From NCBI GenBank assembly GCA_900546835.1, contig UREH01000138.1, forward strand, positions 1 to 6,256: a DNA stretch of 6,256 bases, in the 5' to 3' direction. The notes below the pieces were generated by a model that worked only from the letters and a program-made list of their open reading frames with translations, made no database searches and had not been told where the DNA came from. How positions within the stretch are numbered: position 1 is the first letter of the stretch; each line of letters starts with the position of its first letter. Shown piece by piece: positions 1 through 6,256 of this stretch. The translations under genes and the position numbers were made by a program. The DNA is from an uncultured Porphyromonadaceae bacterium. GTDB taxonomy: Bacteria > Bacteroidota > Bacteroidia > Bacteroidales > Muribaculaceae.

Positions 1-63
1 AAAATTTTCGAATCTTTTCCTCTCTTCATCAGTCGTGTAGACATCTACACTCCTTCTTCATCG
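1..63 (-). repeat. 63-bp direct repeat, copy 1 (core of element)
   Basis: This stretch matches 6189-6251 at 62 of 63 positions in the same orientation. The one difference is A at 12 versus T at 6200. It contains GTGTAG-ACAT-CTACAC (35-50), a 6-bp stem with a 4-base loop. That hairpin lies between two direct copies of TCTTCATC (23-30 and 55-62). The similarity stops abruptly after position 63, where the flanks differ (agaaa here, ctgtc at the other copy). Confidence 0.93.
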
Positions 64-100
64 AGAAAAATCTCCTGAAAATTTTCCTCCCGGAAATATC

Positions 101-125
101 AAAATAATTTCGACCAGTTACTTAT
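101..125 (-). repeat. Terminal inverted repeat, left arm
   Basis: Read on the minus strand this begins ATAAGTAACTGG and ends AAATTATTTT. It matches the plus strand of 6124-6148 at 23 of 25 positions, so the two sites are inverted relative to each other. A further weaker match follows inward: ATTTCCGGGAGG then AAAATTTTC at 97-77, against ATTTCCGCGG then TAAAATTTTC at 6178-6197. That makes each arm longer than the 25-bp block. Confidence 0.72.
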
Positions 126-133
126 TTTTACAT

Positions 134-2056
134 TTAGTTAATCACCATAATCTTGGTGACACAAGCCTCTGCGCTGCCGGTGGCATTCTGCGAGGCAAGC
201 ACATAGTAGATTCCGCTGCGAACGCGCTCTCCTGAAGGATTGCAGCCGTTCCACACGAACATACCTCCGTCGCTTTTTCCCTGATGGACAACATTGCCGG
301 CGGAGTCAGCAATCTTTACAAGCGAGTTTTCCATAAGGCCTGTGACGGTAATCCAGCCGCCGTAGTCGGGACGAACAGGATTCGGGAAAGCGTAGACATC
401 GTCGTAGCTGTCTGCGCCCGGCGAAGAGGTAGAGGAGTATTCAATCAGACCTGACGAAGTGGCGAAATAAACCTTGTTGGAAAATGGATCGCACACTACA
501 GAATTCACATTGTCGGAGGGCAGAATAGAGTTGTCGGTGGTGTAATGCTCAAGGATAGCATCGCCGTCGGGACTTACAAGATAAACACCCGAACCTTTCG
601 TAGAAATCCACTTGCGGTTGGAGCTATCGACTGCAATACTTGTAATAACCGTATTATCAAGGAGATAATCAGCAAGATTGGTGCCGTCGTTGCGTGAAAC
701 CTTCTGGCGGCGGATGGAAATAGTCGAAGATGTGATTTTGTCAGGATCCGTTATCTCGAACAGGCCTACATCAGTTCCGATCCAAACGCGTCCGAGTTTA
801 TCCTCCACACCACACATAAATCCGAATGTCAGAGGCCATTCCTTGCCGTCCTGATCAATCTCATGTTCTACAACTATCACCTGATCGTCGTTAACCGAAG
901 CGGTTCCTTTGGTATCGACCACAAACAGCCTTCTGCTGTCCTGACCGTGGGTCATAATAACGCGGTTGGATTGTGTACAGGCAATTACCGTATTACACCA
1001 AAAATCGGTTACAACGCCCTGGAGAGCATATCCGCGCCAGTCGTCGGGTGTGGTGACAGCTTTGTTTCTTTTATCCGATGGCAGTACAAACAAACGTTTG
1101 TTTGTGTCCTCCTTATTATTTCCGTTGGAATATGCCCACAAATTGCCGAATTTGTCAATATCAAAATCATAAACTATACATGCCCACTTATCGCGAAAAG
1201 GAAAACCGGCCGTGTTAAAATCATATTTATGTATCTGTTTATTGTTCTTGATATGATATATGCCCTCGTAAAAGGTACCTACATAATATGCATCCGGATC
1301 CTGAGGATCTTCCTTTACCTTGAATATATTGTAAATGGAATAAGGAGGTTGCAATCCTCCTTTATGGTTGTTTACATATTCCACATCATAACCGGTGACA
1401 TCCTCGAATTTTCCATCTTTCAGTGTAAGCACTTTGGCGGGAATTGAATTATCCACAAATCCTTTCACTTCATTTCTGTAAATCATGTTCATGTAGATTT
1501 TACCGGAGGGCCCGGCATGGAGCTCGTGAATTTCGGGTATGCTGATTTCCGAGCCGGTGATATAGCCTACTTTTTCAGCAGGCGTAGCTCCTGTATAATC
1601 CATCTGTCGCACGCCTGCCGTCGATCCTTCCCATACCGAGGCGAGCGACCCCTGATAAAGAAAATCGGTATTTTTGTCGGGCTTGGTTAGTCCTGTCATT
1701 TTAATACTCCCATCACTGCCTAATTCAAAAAGTCCGTCGGCATTAAGGCAATAGCCGAGTTTATCGTCTATCTTGTTTACTTTGTTGGCGTAAACATCGA
1801 AAATCTGGTTTTTGCCGTATCCTTCTATACCAAACCACTCAAGGTATTCGCTGTCGGCATAATTGTCGCCTGCAAGCTTCACACGACTAATGTGATTGTT
1901 CTGAACCATAAAAATCATATCGGCGCCGAGCACGACGATGGAATGCAAAGTGCCGTACGGCTGCTGGACCGAAGCAATCTCAGTGAGGTCGGATAATTTT
2001 TTAATGCGCTGAGAAGCAGGTGCGACAAACAAACGAGTGTCCATACCAATGGCCAC
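134..2056 (-). CDS. porZ: PorZ-like protein, C-terminal fragment with T9SS sorting domain (640 codons)
   Basis: The frame can only open on GTG at 2056 or the ATG at 2044. Neither has a signal peptide, so this is the downstream part of the split gene, not a separate start. The sequence is beta-propeller. Blades of the two-component-regulator type occur at about fragment residues 415-440 (EDKLGRVWIGTDVGLFEI), 467-495 (SNRKWISTKGSGVYLVSPDG) and 508-540 (ILPSDNVNSVVCDPFSNKVY, then FATSSGLIEY). Residues 555-640 are a T9SS C-terminal domain: YAFPNPVRPDYGG, a GL...S.VKI.D..GN.V block, GGMFVWNG, SG..V.SGIYYV, and KIMVIN at the end. Such a domain directs export through T9SS and outer-membrane surface location. 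It could instead be another large propeller sensor, but the lack of a histidine kinase module and the rdgB-porZ context favour PorZ. The stop TAA at 136-134 lies 8 bp from the repeat element. Confidence 0.85.
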   Translation of the reverse strand: MAIGMDTRLFVAPASQRIKKLSDLTEIASVQQPYGTLHSIVVLGADMIFMVQNNHISRVKLAGDNYADSEYLEWFGIEGYGKNQIFDVYANKVNKIDDKLGYCLNADGLFELGSDGSIKMTGLTKPDKNTDFLYQGSLASVWEGSTAGVRQMDYTGATPAEKVGYITGSEISIPEIHELHAGPSGKIYMNMIYRNEVKGFVDNSIPAKVLTLKDGKFEDVTGYDVEYVNNHKGGLQPPYSIYNIFKVKEDPQDPDAYYVGTFYEGIYHIKNNKQIHKYDFNTAGFPFRDKWACIVYDFDIDKFGNLWAYSNGNNKEDTNKRLFVLPSDKRNKAVTTPDDWRGYALQGVVTDFWCNTVIACTQSNRVIMTHGQDSRRLFVVDTKGTASVNDDQVIVVEHEIDQDGKEWPLTFGFMCGVEDKLGRVWIGTDVGLFEITDPDKITSSTISIRRQKVSRNDGTNLADYLLDNTVITSIAVDSSNRKWISTKGSGVYLVSPDGDAILEHYTTDNSILPSDNVNSVVCDPFSNKVYFATSSGLIEYSSTSSPGADSYDDVYAFPNPVRPDYGGWITVTGLMENSLVKIADSAGNVVHQGKSDGGMFVWNGCNPSGERVRSGIYYVLASQNATGSAEACVTKIMVIN

Positions 2057-2573
2057 CTGTCTCAGCGGAAGCTCCTACTGACAGCACCGGCGATTCGGCG
2101 AACATCGTCTCTATCACCTCGTTTTTCGAATTGCTGTAGGTAATCAGACCTAAATCTGTAGCTACATAGAACCGATCCGAGGCAAACGCCATACCGTTGA
2201 TATTGCGTGAATTCATGCTTATGGCATCCTTCACATCGCTCATATTCACTATTTTACCATTGTCGTACAAGCGGTCCATATTGCCTGTGGCATACGTGAC
2301 AACTACACTCTTGCCTGTAGTGTCGGCATAGATACCGTTGGCCGACGCGTCGTGCAGGCTGTTGGATACGTTCAACGCGCCTACCTCGAGTGTGGATTTG
2401 TCAATACGGTAGCACGAGCCGGCTGAAAGATAGTATACGTAGGTATCGGTTTGGGCCATATCCGATACTCCCGAAAACGGTGTATAAAGTTTCCATGCCC
2501 CCACAGCCGTCTGGGCGGGAGCAATTATGGCAATCGCGGACGCTATAAAAAGGAATATTATTTTTTTTATCAT
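2001..2573 (-). CDS. porZ: PorZ-like protein, N-terminal fragment (190 codons)
   Basis: The ATG at 2573 follows the rdgB stop by 6 bp, so the two genes are probably co-transcribed. Residues 1-20 form a Sec signal peptide: basic MIKK, a hydrophobic core, and APA before Q21 as the likely cleavage site. The mature start (WKLYTPFSGVSDMAQTD, then YVYYLSAGSCYRIDKSTLE) resembles the opening of PorZ propellers, in which short strands alternate with a 'becomes visible / is stored' pattern of surface blades. Family-like sequence continues to about residue 172 (SVGASAET). The last 18 residues, rich in C, H and W and ending CRTCFSAH, do not look like propeller sequence and are read out of frame after the frameshift. 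The stop TAA is at 2003-2001. As a stand-alone product it would be a secreted, incomplete propeller and probably non-functional. Confidence 0.85.
   Translation of the reverse strand: MIKKIIFLFIASAIAIIAPAQTAVGAWKLYTPFSGVSDMAQTDTYVYYLSAGSCYRIDKSTLEVGALNVSNSLHDASANGIYADTTGKSVVVTYATGNMDRLYDNGKIVNMSDVKDAISMNSRNINGMAFASDRFYVATDLGLITYSNSKNEVIETMFAESPVLSVGASAETGGHWYGHSFVCRTCFSAH
2056..2057 (-). other. Probable one-base insertion (frameshift site in porZ)
   Basis: The minus strand reads ACA GGT GGC CAT TGG in the upstream frame. Removing one of the two G bases gives ACA GTG GCC ATT GGT. This joins SVGASAET directly to VAIGMDTRLFV, a sensible propeller strand. There is no long homopolymer and no recognisable slippery heptamer followed by a strong stem, so programmed frameshifting is not supported. 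The exact base is ambiguous within GG. Confidence 0.75.
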
Positions 2574-2579
2574 GTCGGT

Positions 2580-3212
2580 TTATATGGTGCTTGTTTGGAA
2601 ATTCTTCATCATCGCCGCAAGGGCGCGTCCTCGGTGGCTGAGCGAATTTTTCATTTCAGGCTTCATCTGTGCGAAACTTTCCTCAAATCCATCGGGAACA
2701 AATACGGGATCATATCCGAATCCTTCGTTACCACAGGGAGATTCGGCGATGGTACCATCTACCCTTCCTTCAAACAGGTGTTCATCGCCGTCGATAATCA
2801 AGGCTATGGCCGTACGGAAGGCGGCTTTTCTATTTGACTTTCCTTCAAGACGCTTCAACAAAAGCCGCATATTGGCTGTGGAGTCGTGGCTTGCTGCCTC
2901 GGGATTATCCATGGCCGCGAATCGGGCCGTGTGGACTCCCGGAAGCCCACCGAGCGCATCTACCTCCAGACCGGTATCGTCGGCGAAACAGGGGAGCCCG
3001 TAGCGCTCGGCTATCCAGCGTGCTTTTATAAGCGCGTTGCCTTCAAGTGTATCGGCGGTTTCCTCCACGTCGTCGTGGCAGCCTATTTCATCAAGCGAAA
3101 GAACACGGCACTGAGTCGCCGTCCGGCTGGCAAGTGCGCCTATTATTGCGCGGGCTTCCTCGAGCTTATGGGTGTTGTTGGTGGCAAATATCAGTTTTTC
3201 AGGAAGTCTCAT
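2580..3212 (-). CDS. rdgB: RdgB/HAM1-family noncanonical purine NTP pyrophosphatase (dITP/XTP diphosphatase)
   Basis: This cytosolic house-cleaning enzyme hydrolyses dITP, ITP and XTP to the monophosphate and pyrophosphate, keeping deaminated purines out of DNA and RNA. The 210-residue length is normal for the family. The diagnostic motifs appear in order: the nucleotide-binding TNNTHK at 11-16, ETADTLEGNALIKA at 51-64 with the metal-binding acidic residues, ADDTGLEVDALGGLPG at 77-92 including the general-base Asp pair, HTARFA at 94-99, GFGYDPVF at 164-171 and SHRGRAL at 192-198. All expected residues are present, so it should be active. The ATG at 3212 puts the TNN motif at the usual distance from the N-terminus. 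It lies downstream of leuS, separated by a hairpin, and 6 bp upstream of porZ, with which it likely shares a transcript. I see no good -7/-33 promoter in the gap before it, so it may depend partly on read-through from leuS. Confidence 0.96.
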   Translation of the reverse strand: MRLPEKLIFATNNTHKLEEARAIIGALASRTATQCRVLSLDEIGCHDDVEETADTLEGNALIKARWIAERYGLPCFADDTGLEVDALGGLPGVHTARFAAMDNPEAASHDSTANMRLLLKRLEGKSNRKAAFRTAIALIIDGDEHLFEGRVDGTIAESPCGNEGFGYDPVFVPDGFEESFAQMKPEMKNSLSHRGRALAAMMKNFQTSTI

Positions 3213-3235
3213 CTGTATGGTTTATTCTTTACAAA

Positions 3236-3275
3236 AGTGTGAGCAAAACAGAAAATCACCTATTTTGCTCACACT
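3236..3275 (-). terminator. Perfect 13-bp inverted repeat between leuS and rdgB, terminator-like
   Basis: AGTGTGAGCAAAA (3236-3248) and TTTTGCTCACACT (3263-3275) are exact reverse complements around a 14-base loop. In the direction of transcription the stem begins 44 bases after the leuS stop and is followed by a short T tract (TTTTG), then 23 bases later by the rdgB start. This fits a weak intrinsic terminator or a read-through attenuator that lowers rdgB-porZ expression relative to leuS. The short T tract and large loop leave room for another role, such as a protein-binding site or an mRNA-stabilising hairpin. Confidence 0.65.
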
Positions 3276-3319
3276 ATTAACGTTGCTGAACGGCTGTTTA
3301 TTGCGTTGCGGCCAATGGG

Positions 3320-6091
3320 TCAGCCTACCACGATGTTCACTATTCTTCCGGGCACCACTATTATTTTCCTCACCTTCTTTCCCTCGATCCATTTGGCAGC
3401 GCTTTCGTGGGCAAGCGCAGTCTTTTCTATTTCAGAAGCAGGCATATCGGCGGGAACGGTTATGTTGAAGCGGGCTTTTCCGTTGAAACTTACAGGATAC
3501 ACCACGTTTTTCTCAACGAGCGTCGACTCGTCGCATTCGGGCCACGCGGCGTCGCATACGGTAGTCTGATTACCGAGGGCATGCCATAATTCCTCGCTCA
3601 CGTGGGGAGCGAACGGCGCCAGAAGCACGATAAGCTGCGACAGCACCTGGGCGCTGTGGCATTTCTGCTGGCTGAGTTCGTTCACACATATCATGAATGC
3701 GCTCACCGAAGTGTTGTAACTGAATGCCTCTATGTCCTGCGTTACTTTCTTTATAAGTTTGTTGATGGACTTCAGCGATTCCGCCGACGGCCTTTCATCG
3801 TTCACGAGCCACTGGTCGCCTTTGTAAAACAGATTCCACATTTTCTTTATGAAGCGGTTCACTCCGTCGATGCCGTTGGTATCCCAGGGCTTGCTCTGTT
3901 CTACCGGACCGAGGAACATCTCGTAGAGACGCAGCGTGTCGGCTCCGTAGCGCTCCACTATATCGTCGGGATTCACTACGTTGAACATCGATTTAGACAT
4001 TTTCTCCACTGCCCAGCCGCAGATGTATTTTCCATCTTCGAGTATGAACTCGGCATCGGCGTAGTCAGGACGCCAGGCGCGGAATGCATCAAGGTCGAGC
4101 ACGTCGTTCGCCACGATGTTGACATCCACGTGGATAGGCGTAACATCATATTTATCCTTCAGACCGGCCGACACGAAAGTGTTTGTATCCTTTATGCGGT
4201 AAACGAAGTTGCTGCGCCCCTGAATCATACCCTGGTTGATGAGTTTGCGGAAGGGCTCATTCTCGCAAATCTTGCCGAGGTCGTAGAGAAATTTATTCCA
4301 GAAACGGGAATAAATGAGGTGACCGGTGGCATGCTCGGTACCGCCTACATACAGGTCTACATTGCGCCAGTAGGTGTTAGCTTCAGGACTTACGAGCATT
4401 TCGGAGTTGTGGGGATCCATATAGCGCAGGTAGTAGGCCGACGAACCTGCGAAGCCCGGCATGGTATTGAGTTCGAGCTGATAGCCATCCTCAGTCATCC
4501 AGTCGGCGGCGCGGCCCAGGGGAGGCTCACCCGATTCGGTAGGAAGATACTTGTCTATTTCCGGCAGCTGCAGGGGGAGCTTGTCGATAGGAAGCACGTG
4601 TGGCACACCATCCTTGTAATATACCGGGAAAGGCTCGCCCCAATAGCGCTGGCGGCTGAAAATAGCATCGCGAAGACGGTAGTTTACCTTCACCTTGCCA
4701 ATCCCCTTCTGTTGGATGAATCTCTTGGTTGCGGCTATGGCATCCTTTACCTCCATTCCATCGAGGCACAGATCCGGACCGCAGGAGTTTATCATTTTTC
4801 CTTCCTTGGCGTCGAAACTCTGCTCGCTCACGTCGGCACCTTCTATCAGCGGGATGACAGGCAACGAGAAATGTCGGGCGAATGCATAGTCCCGGCTGTC
4901 GTGGGCCGGAACTGCCATGATGGCGCCGGTGCCGTAGCCGGCCAGAACGTAGTCGCTCACATATATGGGTATCTCCTTACCGGAAAGAGGATTGATGGCG
5001 TAGGCGCCGGTAAATACACCGCTTACCTTCTTGTCGATCATGCGCTCGCGCTCGGTCTTATGCTTGATCTCGTCGCGGTAGGCTGCCACAGCCTCTTTCT
5101 GCGCGGGAGTTGTCACCATATCAACATATTTGCTCTCGGGAGCGAGCACCATGAAAGTCACACCAAATACTGTGTCGGCACGCGTGGTGAATATGGTCAT
5201 CTCCACGTCGGAATCCTTTACCTTGAACTGCATCTCGGCTCCTTCGGAACGTCCGATCCAGTTGCGCTGGGTTTCCTTGATAGAGTCGGACCATTCCACA
5301 CCTGCGAGATCGTCGAGCAGACGCGGAGCGTAGGCGCTGACGCGCAGACACCACTGGTACATCAGTTTCTGCTCTACGGGATAACCGCCGCGCACGCTCA
5401 CTCCTTCGCTCACTTCGTCGTTGGCGAGCACGGTACCGAGTTTAGTACACCAGTTCACCATCGTATTGCCGAGATAGGCAATGCGGTAGTTCATCAGAGT
5501 GTCGCTCTTGGTCTTATCGTCCATGGATTTCCACTCTTCGGCAGTAAAGTGCAGCGGTTTGGTTTCGGCAGCATTCACTCCCACCGATCCATATTTCTCG
5601 AAATGCTTCTCGAGATCGGCAATAGGCATGGCCTTGTCGGCGTCGATGTCGTAGTAATGGTTGAACATCTCTATGAACGCCCACTGGGTCCATTTATAGT
5701 AGTCGGGGTCGCAGGTACGTATCTCGCGGTCCCAGTCGAAACAGAAACCTATGTTGTCGAGCTGCTCGCGGTAGCGTGCTATGTTTTTACTTGTTGTAAT
5801 TTCGGGATGCTGACCCGTCTGGATGGCATATTGCTCGGCGGGAAGTCCGTAGGCGTCGTAGCCCATAGGATGGAGCACATTGAATCCACGCAGACGTTTG
5901 TAGCGGGCGAATATGTCGGAGGCAATGTAACCGAGAGGATGGCCCACATGCAGCCCGGCTCCGGAGGGATACGGGAACATATCGAGCACATAGAATTTAG
6001 GCTTGGTGCTGTCTGTTTTCGTGCGGTAGGTTTTATCCTCTTTCCATTGCTGCTGCCAGCGCTTTTCTATCTCTTTATGACGGTATTCCAT
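3320..6091 (-). CDS. leuS: Leucyl-tRNA synthetase (leucine--tRNA ligase)
   Basis: This cytosolic class I aminoacyl-tRNA synthetase charges tRNA-Leu with leucine using ATP. Its 923 residues are complete and near the usual bacteroidal length. The HIGH motif is present as HVGH at 48-51 after [11 protein letters not shown], and KMSKS is at 697-701. The inserted CP1 editing domain begins after [13 protein letters not shown]. It keeps its threonine-rich motif as TTRADT (302-307) and the essential editing aspartate in VPAHD (D398), so hydrolysis of misacylated norvaline or isoleucine should be intact. The catalytic core also has GGTEHATGH at 583-591. The C-terminus ends [14 protein letters not shown], the typical LeuRS tail. 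The ATG at 6091 gives the standard [13 protein letters not shown] start and is preceded by an A-rich leader (AAAAATAA) typical of Bacteroidota. The stop TGA is at 3322-3320. It is probably the first gene of a leuS-rdgB-porZ cluster. Confidence 0.98.
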   Translation of the reverse strand: MEYRHKEIEKRWQQQWKEDKTYRTKTDSTKPKFYVLDMFPYPSGAGLHVGHPLGYIASDIFARYKRLRGFNVLHPMGYDAYGLPAEQYAIQTGQHPEITTSKNIARYREQLDNIGFCFDWDREIRTCDPDYYKWTQWAFIEMFNHYYDIDADKAMPIADLEKHFEKYGSVGVNAAETKPLHFTAEEWKSMDDKTKSDTLMNYRIAYLGNTMVNWCTKLGTVLANDEVSEGVSVRGGYPVEQKLMYQWCLRVSAYAPRLLDDLAGVEWSDSIKETQRNWIGRSEGAEMQFKVKDSDVEMTIFTTRADTVFGVTFMVLAPESKYVDMVTTPAQKEAVAAYRDEIKHKTERERMIDKKVSGVFTGAYAINPLSGKEIPIYVSDYVLAGYGTGAIMAVPAHDSRDYAFARHFSLPVIPLIEGADVSEQSFDAKEGKMINSCGPDLCLDGMEVKDAIAATKRFIQQKGIGKVKVNYRLRDAIFSRQRYWGEPFPVYYKDGVPHVLPIDKLPLQLPEIDKYLPTESGEPPLGRAADWMTEDGYQLELNTMPGFAGSSAYYLRYMDPHNSEMLVSPEANTYWRNVDLYVGGTEHATGHLIYSRFWNKFLYDLGKICENEPFRKLINQGMIQGRSNFVYRIKDTNTFVSAGLKDKYDVTPIHVDVNIVANDVLDLDAFRAWRPDYADAEFILEDGKYICGWAVEKMSKSMFNVVNPDDIVERYGADTLRLYEMFLGPVEQSKPWDTNGIDGVNRFIKKMWNLFYKGDQWLVNDERPSAESLKSINKLIKKVTQDIEAFSYNTSVSAFMICVNELSQQKCHSAQVLSQLIVLLAPFAPHVSEELWHALGNQTTVCDAAWPECDESTLVEKNVVYPVSFNGKARFNITVPADMPASEIEKTALAHESAAKWIEGKKVRKIIVVPGRIVNIVVG

Positions 6092-6123
6092 TTATTTTTA
6101 TCGGGATTTATCAAGTTTTATCG

Positions 6124-6148
6124 ATAAGTAACTGTTCAAAATTATTTT
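6124..6148 (+). repeat. Terminal inverted repeat, right arm
   Basis: Plus strand begins ATAAGTAACTGT and ends AAATTATTTT. It is the inverted partner of 101-125 with differences at its 12th and 15th bases (T for G, A for G). The bases just outside differ between the two sites (taaaa versus tatcg), which sets the outer boundary at or near the first A. No target-site duplication can be judged because each copy shows only one end. Confidence 0.72.
6137..6144 (-). promoter_or_regulatory. Candidate -7 promoter box for leuS
   Basis: The minus strand reads TAATTTTG, an exact match to the Bacteroidota -7 consensus TAnnTTTG. Transcription would start near 6130, giving a leader of about 40 bases before the leuS ATG. 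I see no convincing TTTG -33 box about 19-20 bp upstream, so the assignment rests on the -7 box and its position. The box lies inside the terminal inverted repeat. The equivalent position in the left arm reads TAATTTCG and breaks the consensus. Confidence 0.45.
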
Positions 6149-6188
6149 TTTTACTTTCCTGATCTAATTATTTCAACATTTCCGCGGT

Positions 6189-6251
6189 AAAATTTTCGAT
6201 TCTTTTCCTCTCTTCATCAGTCGTGTAGACATCTACACTCCTTCTTCATCG
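6189..6251 (-). repeat. 63-bp direct repeat, copy 2 (core of element)
   Basis: This is the second copy of the core described at 1-63, with one substitution (T at 6200). The GTGTAG-ACAT-CTACAC hairpin falls at 6223-6238. The plus-strand sequence after 6251 (ctgtc) diverges from the first copy, so the repeat is not simply a circular overlap of the window ends. Confidence 0.93.
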
Positions 6252-6256
6252 CTGTC

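Larger units (their letters stand above)
1..125 (-). mobile_element. Partial copy of a putative MITE-like element (left window edge)
   Basis: Read on the minus strand from 125 to 1, this stretch has a terminal repeat (125-101), an inner AT-rich section containing ATTTCCGGGAGG and AAAATTTTC (97-77), and then the 63-bp core shared with the other window end. It runs off the window edge, so only one half is visible. It begins 8 bp after the porZ-like stop codon. No transposase can be encoded in this length. The element reading is an inference from pairing this half with the opposite half at 6124-6256. Alternatives are a non-mobile extragenic repeat family or a conserved untranslated RNA. I do not recognise a named IS family for the ends. 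Confidence 0.45.
134..2573 (-). pseudogene. porZ: porZ-like T9SS surface protein gene, interrupted by one frameshift
   Basis: Two overlapping reading frames together make one PorZ-like protein. The first frame carries the signal peptide and first propeller blades. The second carries the remaining blades and the C-terminal sorting domain. Near 2060-2051 the minus strand reads ACAGGTGGCC. Dropping one G (2056 or 2057) turns GAG ACA GGT GGC CAT into GAG ACA GTG GCC ATT, and the protein runs without a stop for 812 residues. That is close to the roughly 776 residues of Porphyromonas gingivalis PorZ, as I recall it. Both halves keep intact family-like sequence with no other stop, so the lesion is either very recent or an assembly or sequencing error. 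PorZ is known to sit on the cell surface with PorU, PorV and PorQ, where T9SS cargo has its signal removed and is attached to lipopolysaccharide. Confidence 0.8.
6124..6256 (-). mobile_element. Partial copy of a putative MITE-like element (right window edge)
   Basis: Read on the minus strand, 5 bases (6256-6252) that do not match copy 1 lead into the 63-bp core (6251-6189). A 40-bp AT-rich section with CCGCGG follows (6188-6149), then the terminal repeat (6148-6124), ending 32 bp before the leuS start codon. It is the complementary half to 1-125: this copy shows the right end, that copy shows the left end. Joined through the core they give a composite of about 190 bp (25 + 37 + 63 + 40 + 25). 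That both belong to one element family is inferred from the repeats, not seen in a single intact copy. Confidence 0.45.

Noticed and set aside
64..133. Intrinsic terminator after the porZ stop codon
   Set aside because: Only AT-rich palindromes (gaaaattttc) and a 4-bp gaga/tctc stem are present, with no GC stem followed by a T run. The sequence is better explained as the element arm.
1343..1363. Inverted repeat AAGGAGG / CCTCCTT around a 7-base spacer
   Set aside because: It is short, lies in the middle of porZ coding sequence (GGLQPP), and has no T tract, so codon choice explains it.
863..1447. A 194-codon plus-strand frame inside the porZ-like gene
   Set aside because: It is antisense to conserved propeller sequence, has no plausible start context, and shows no recognisable domain.
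2001..2060. Programmed ribosomal frameshift in porZ
   Set aside because: There is no slippery heptamer, no clear downstream stimulatory structure and no known precedent in PorZ. Mutation or sequence error is simpler.
3602..6127. An 841-codon open frame on the plus strand opposite leuS
   Set aside because: It lies fully antisense to an unmistakable, complete leuS. Its translation has no family-like motif and is rich in H, V and G, as expected from reading the complement of leuS codons. It is a shadow frame.
1..6256. Window as a circular plasmid or phage genome because its ends match
   Set aside because: The match has a substitution and the flanks differ right after the 63 bp. The content is chromosomal housekeeping genes with no replication or phage gene.
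1..6256. CRISPR array, tRNA or rRNA genes, defence or toxin-antitoxin system
   Set aside because: No regularly spaced repeats, no cloverleaf-like or rRNA-like sequence, and no unexplained coding space beyond the three gene loci were seen.

Overview
The window looks like chromosomal DNA of a gut-type Bacteroidales bacterium. A Muribaculaceae-like genome is my guess, not a demonstrated fact. Reasons are a PorZ-like type IX secretion (T9SS) surface protein with the Bacteroidota-type sorting domain at its C-terminus, A-rich leaders in place of strong Shine-Dalgarno sites, and a TAnnTTTG-type -7 box upstream of leuS. All real genes are on the minus strand and fill nearly the whole window. No stretch longer than 300 bases lacks a gene.

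In transcription order (right to left) the genes are leuS (leucyl-tRNA synthetase, 6091-3320), a 107-bp gap holding a perfect 13-bp inverted repeat, an RdgB/HAM1-type noncanonical purine NTP pyrophosphatase (3212-2580), and, 6 bp further on, a porZ-like gene (2573-134). The porZ-like gene is split by an apparent one-base insertion at about 2056/2057 into a 190-codon N-terminal piece and a 640-codon C-terminal piece. Removing one G restores an 812-residue protein with signal peptide, propeller blades and T9SS C-terminal domain. leuS and rdgB are housekeeping genes (tRNA charging, nucleotide-pool cleaning). porZ would act at the cell surface in the T9SS attachment complex, so the shared position is best read as conserved synteny, not a pathway.

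The less ordinary part is at the two ends. A 63-bp sequence at 1-63 recurs at 6189-6251 in the same orientation with a single mismatch. Outside each copy, towards the genes, lies a 25-bp sequence (101-125 and 6124-6148) that matches its counterpart 23/25 in inverted orientation. The simplest reading is that the window carries the two opposite halves of two copies of one dispersed, MITE-like element of roughly 190 bp, with terminal inverted repeats, a small hairpin in its core and no room for a transposase. The element abuts the porZ stop codon on one side and supplies the likely leuS promoter box on the other.
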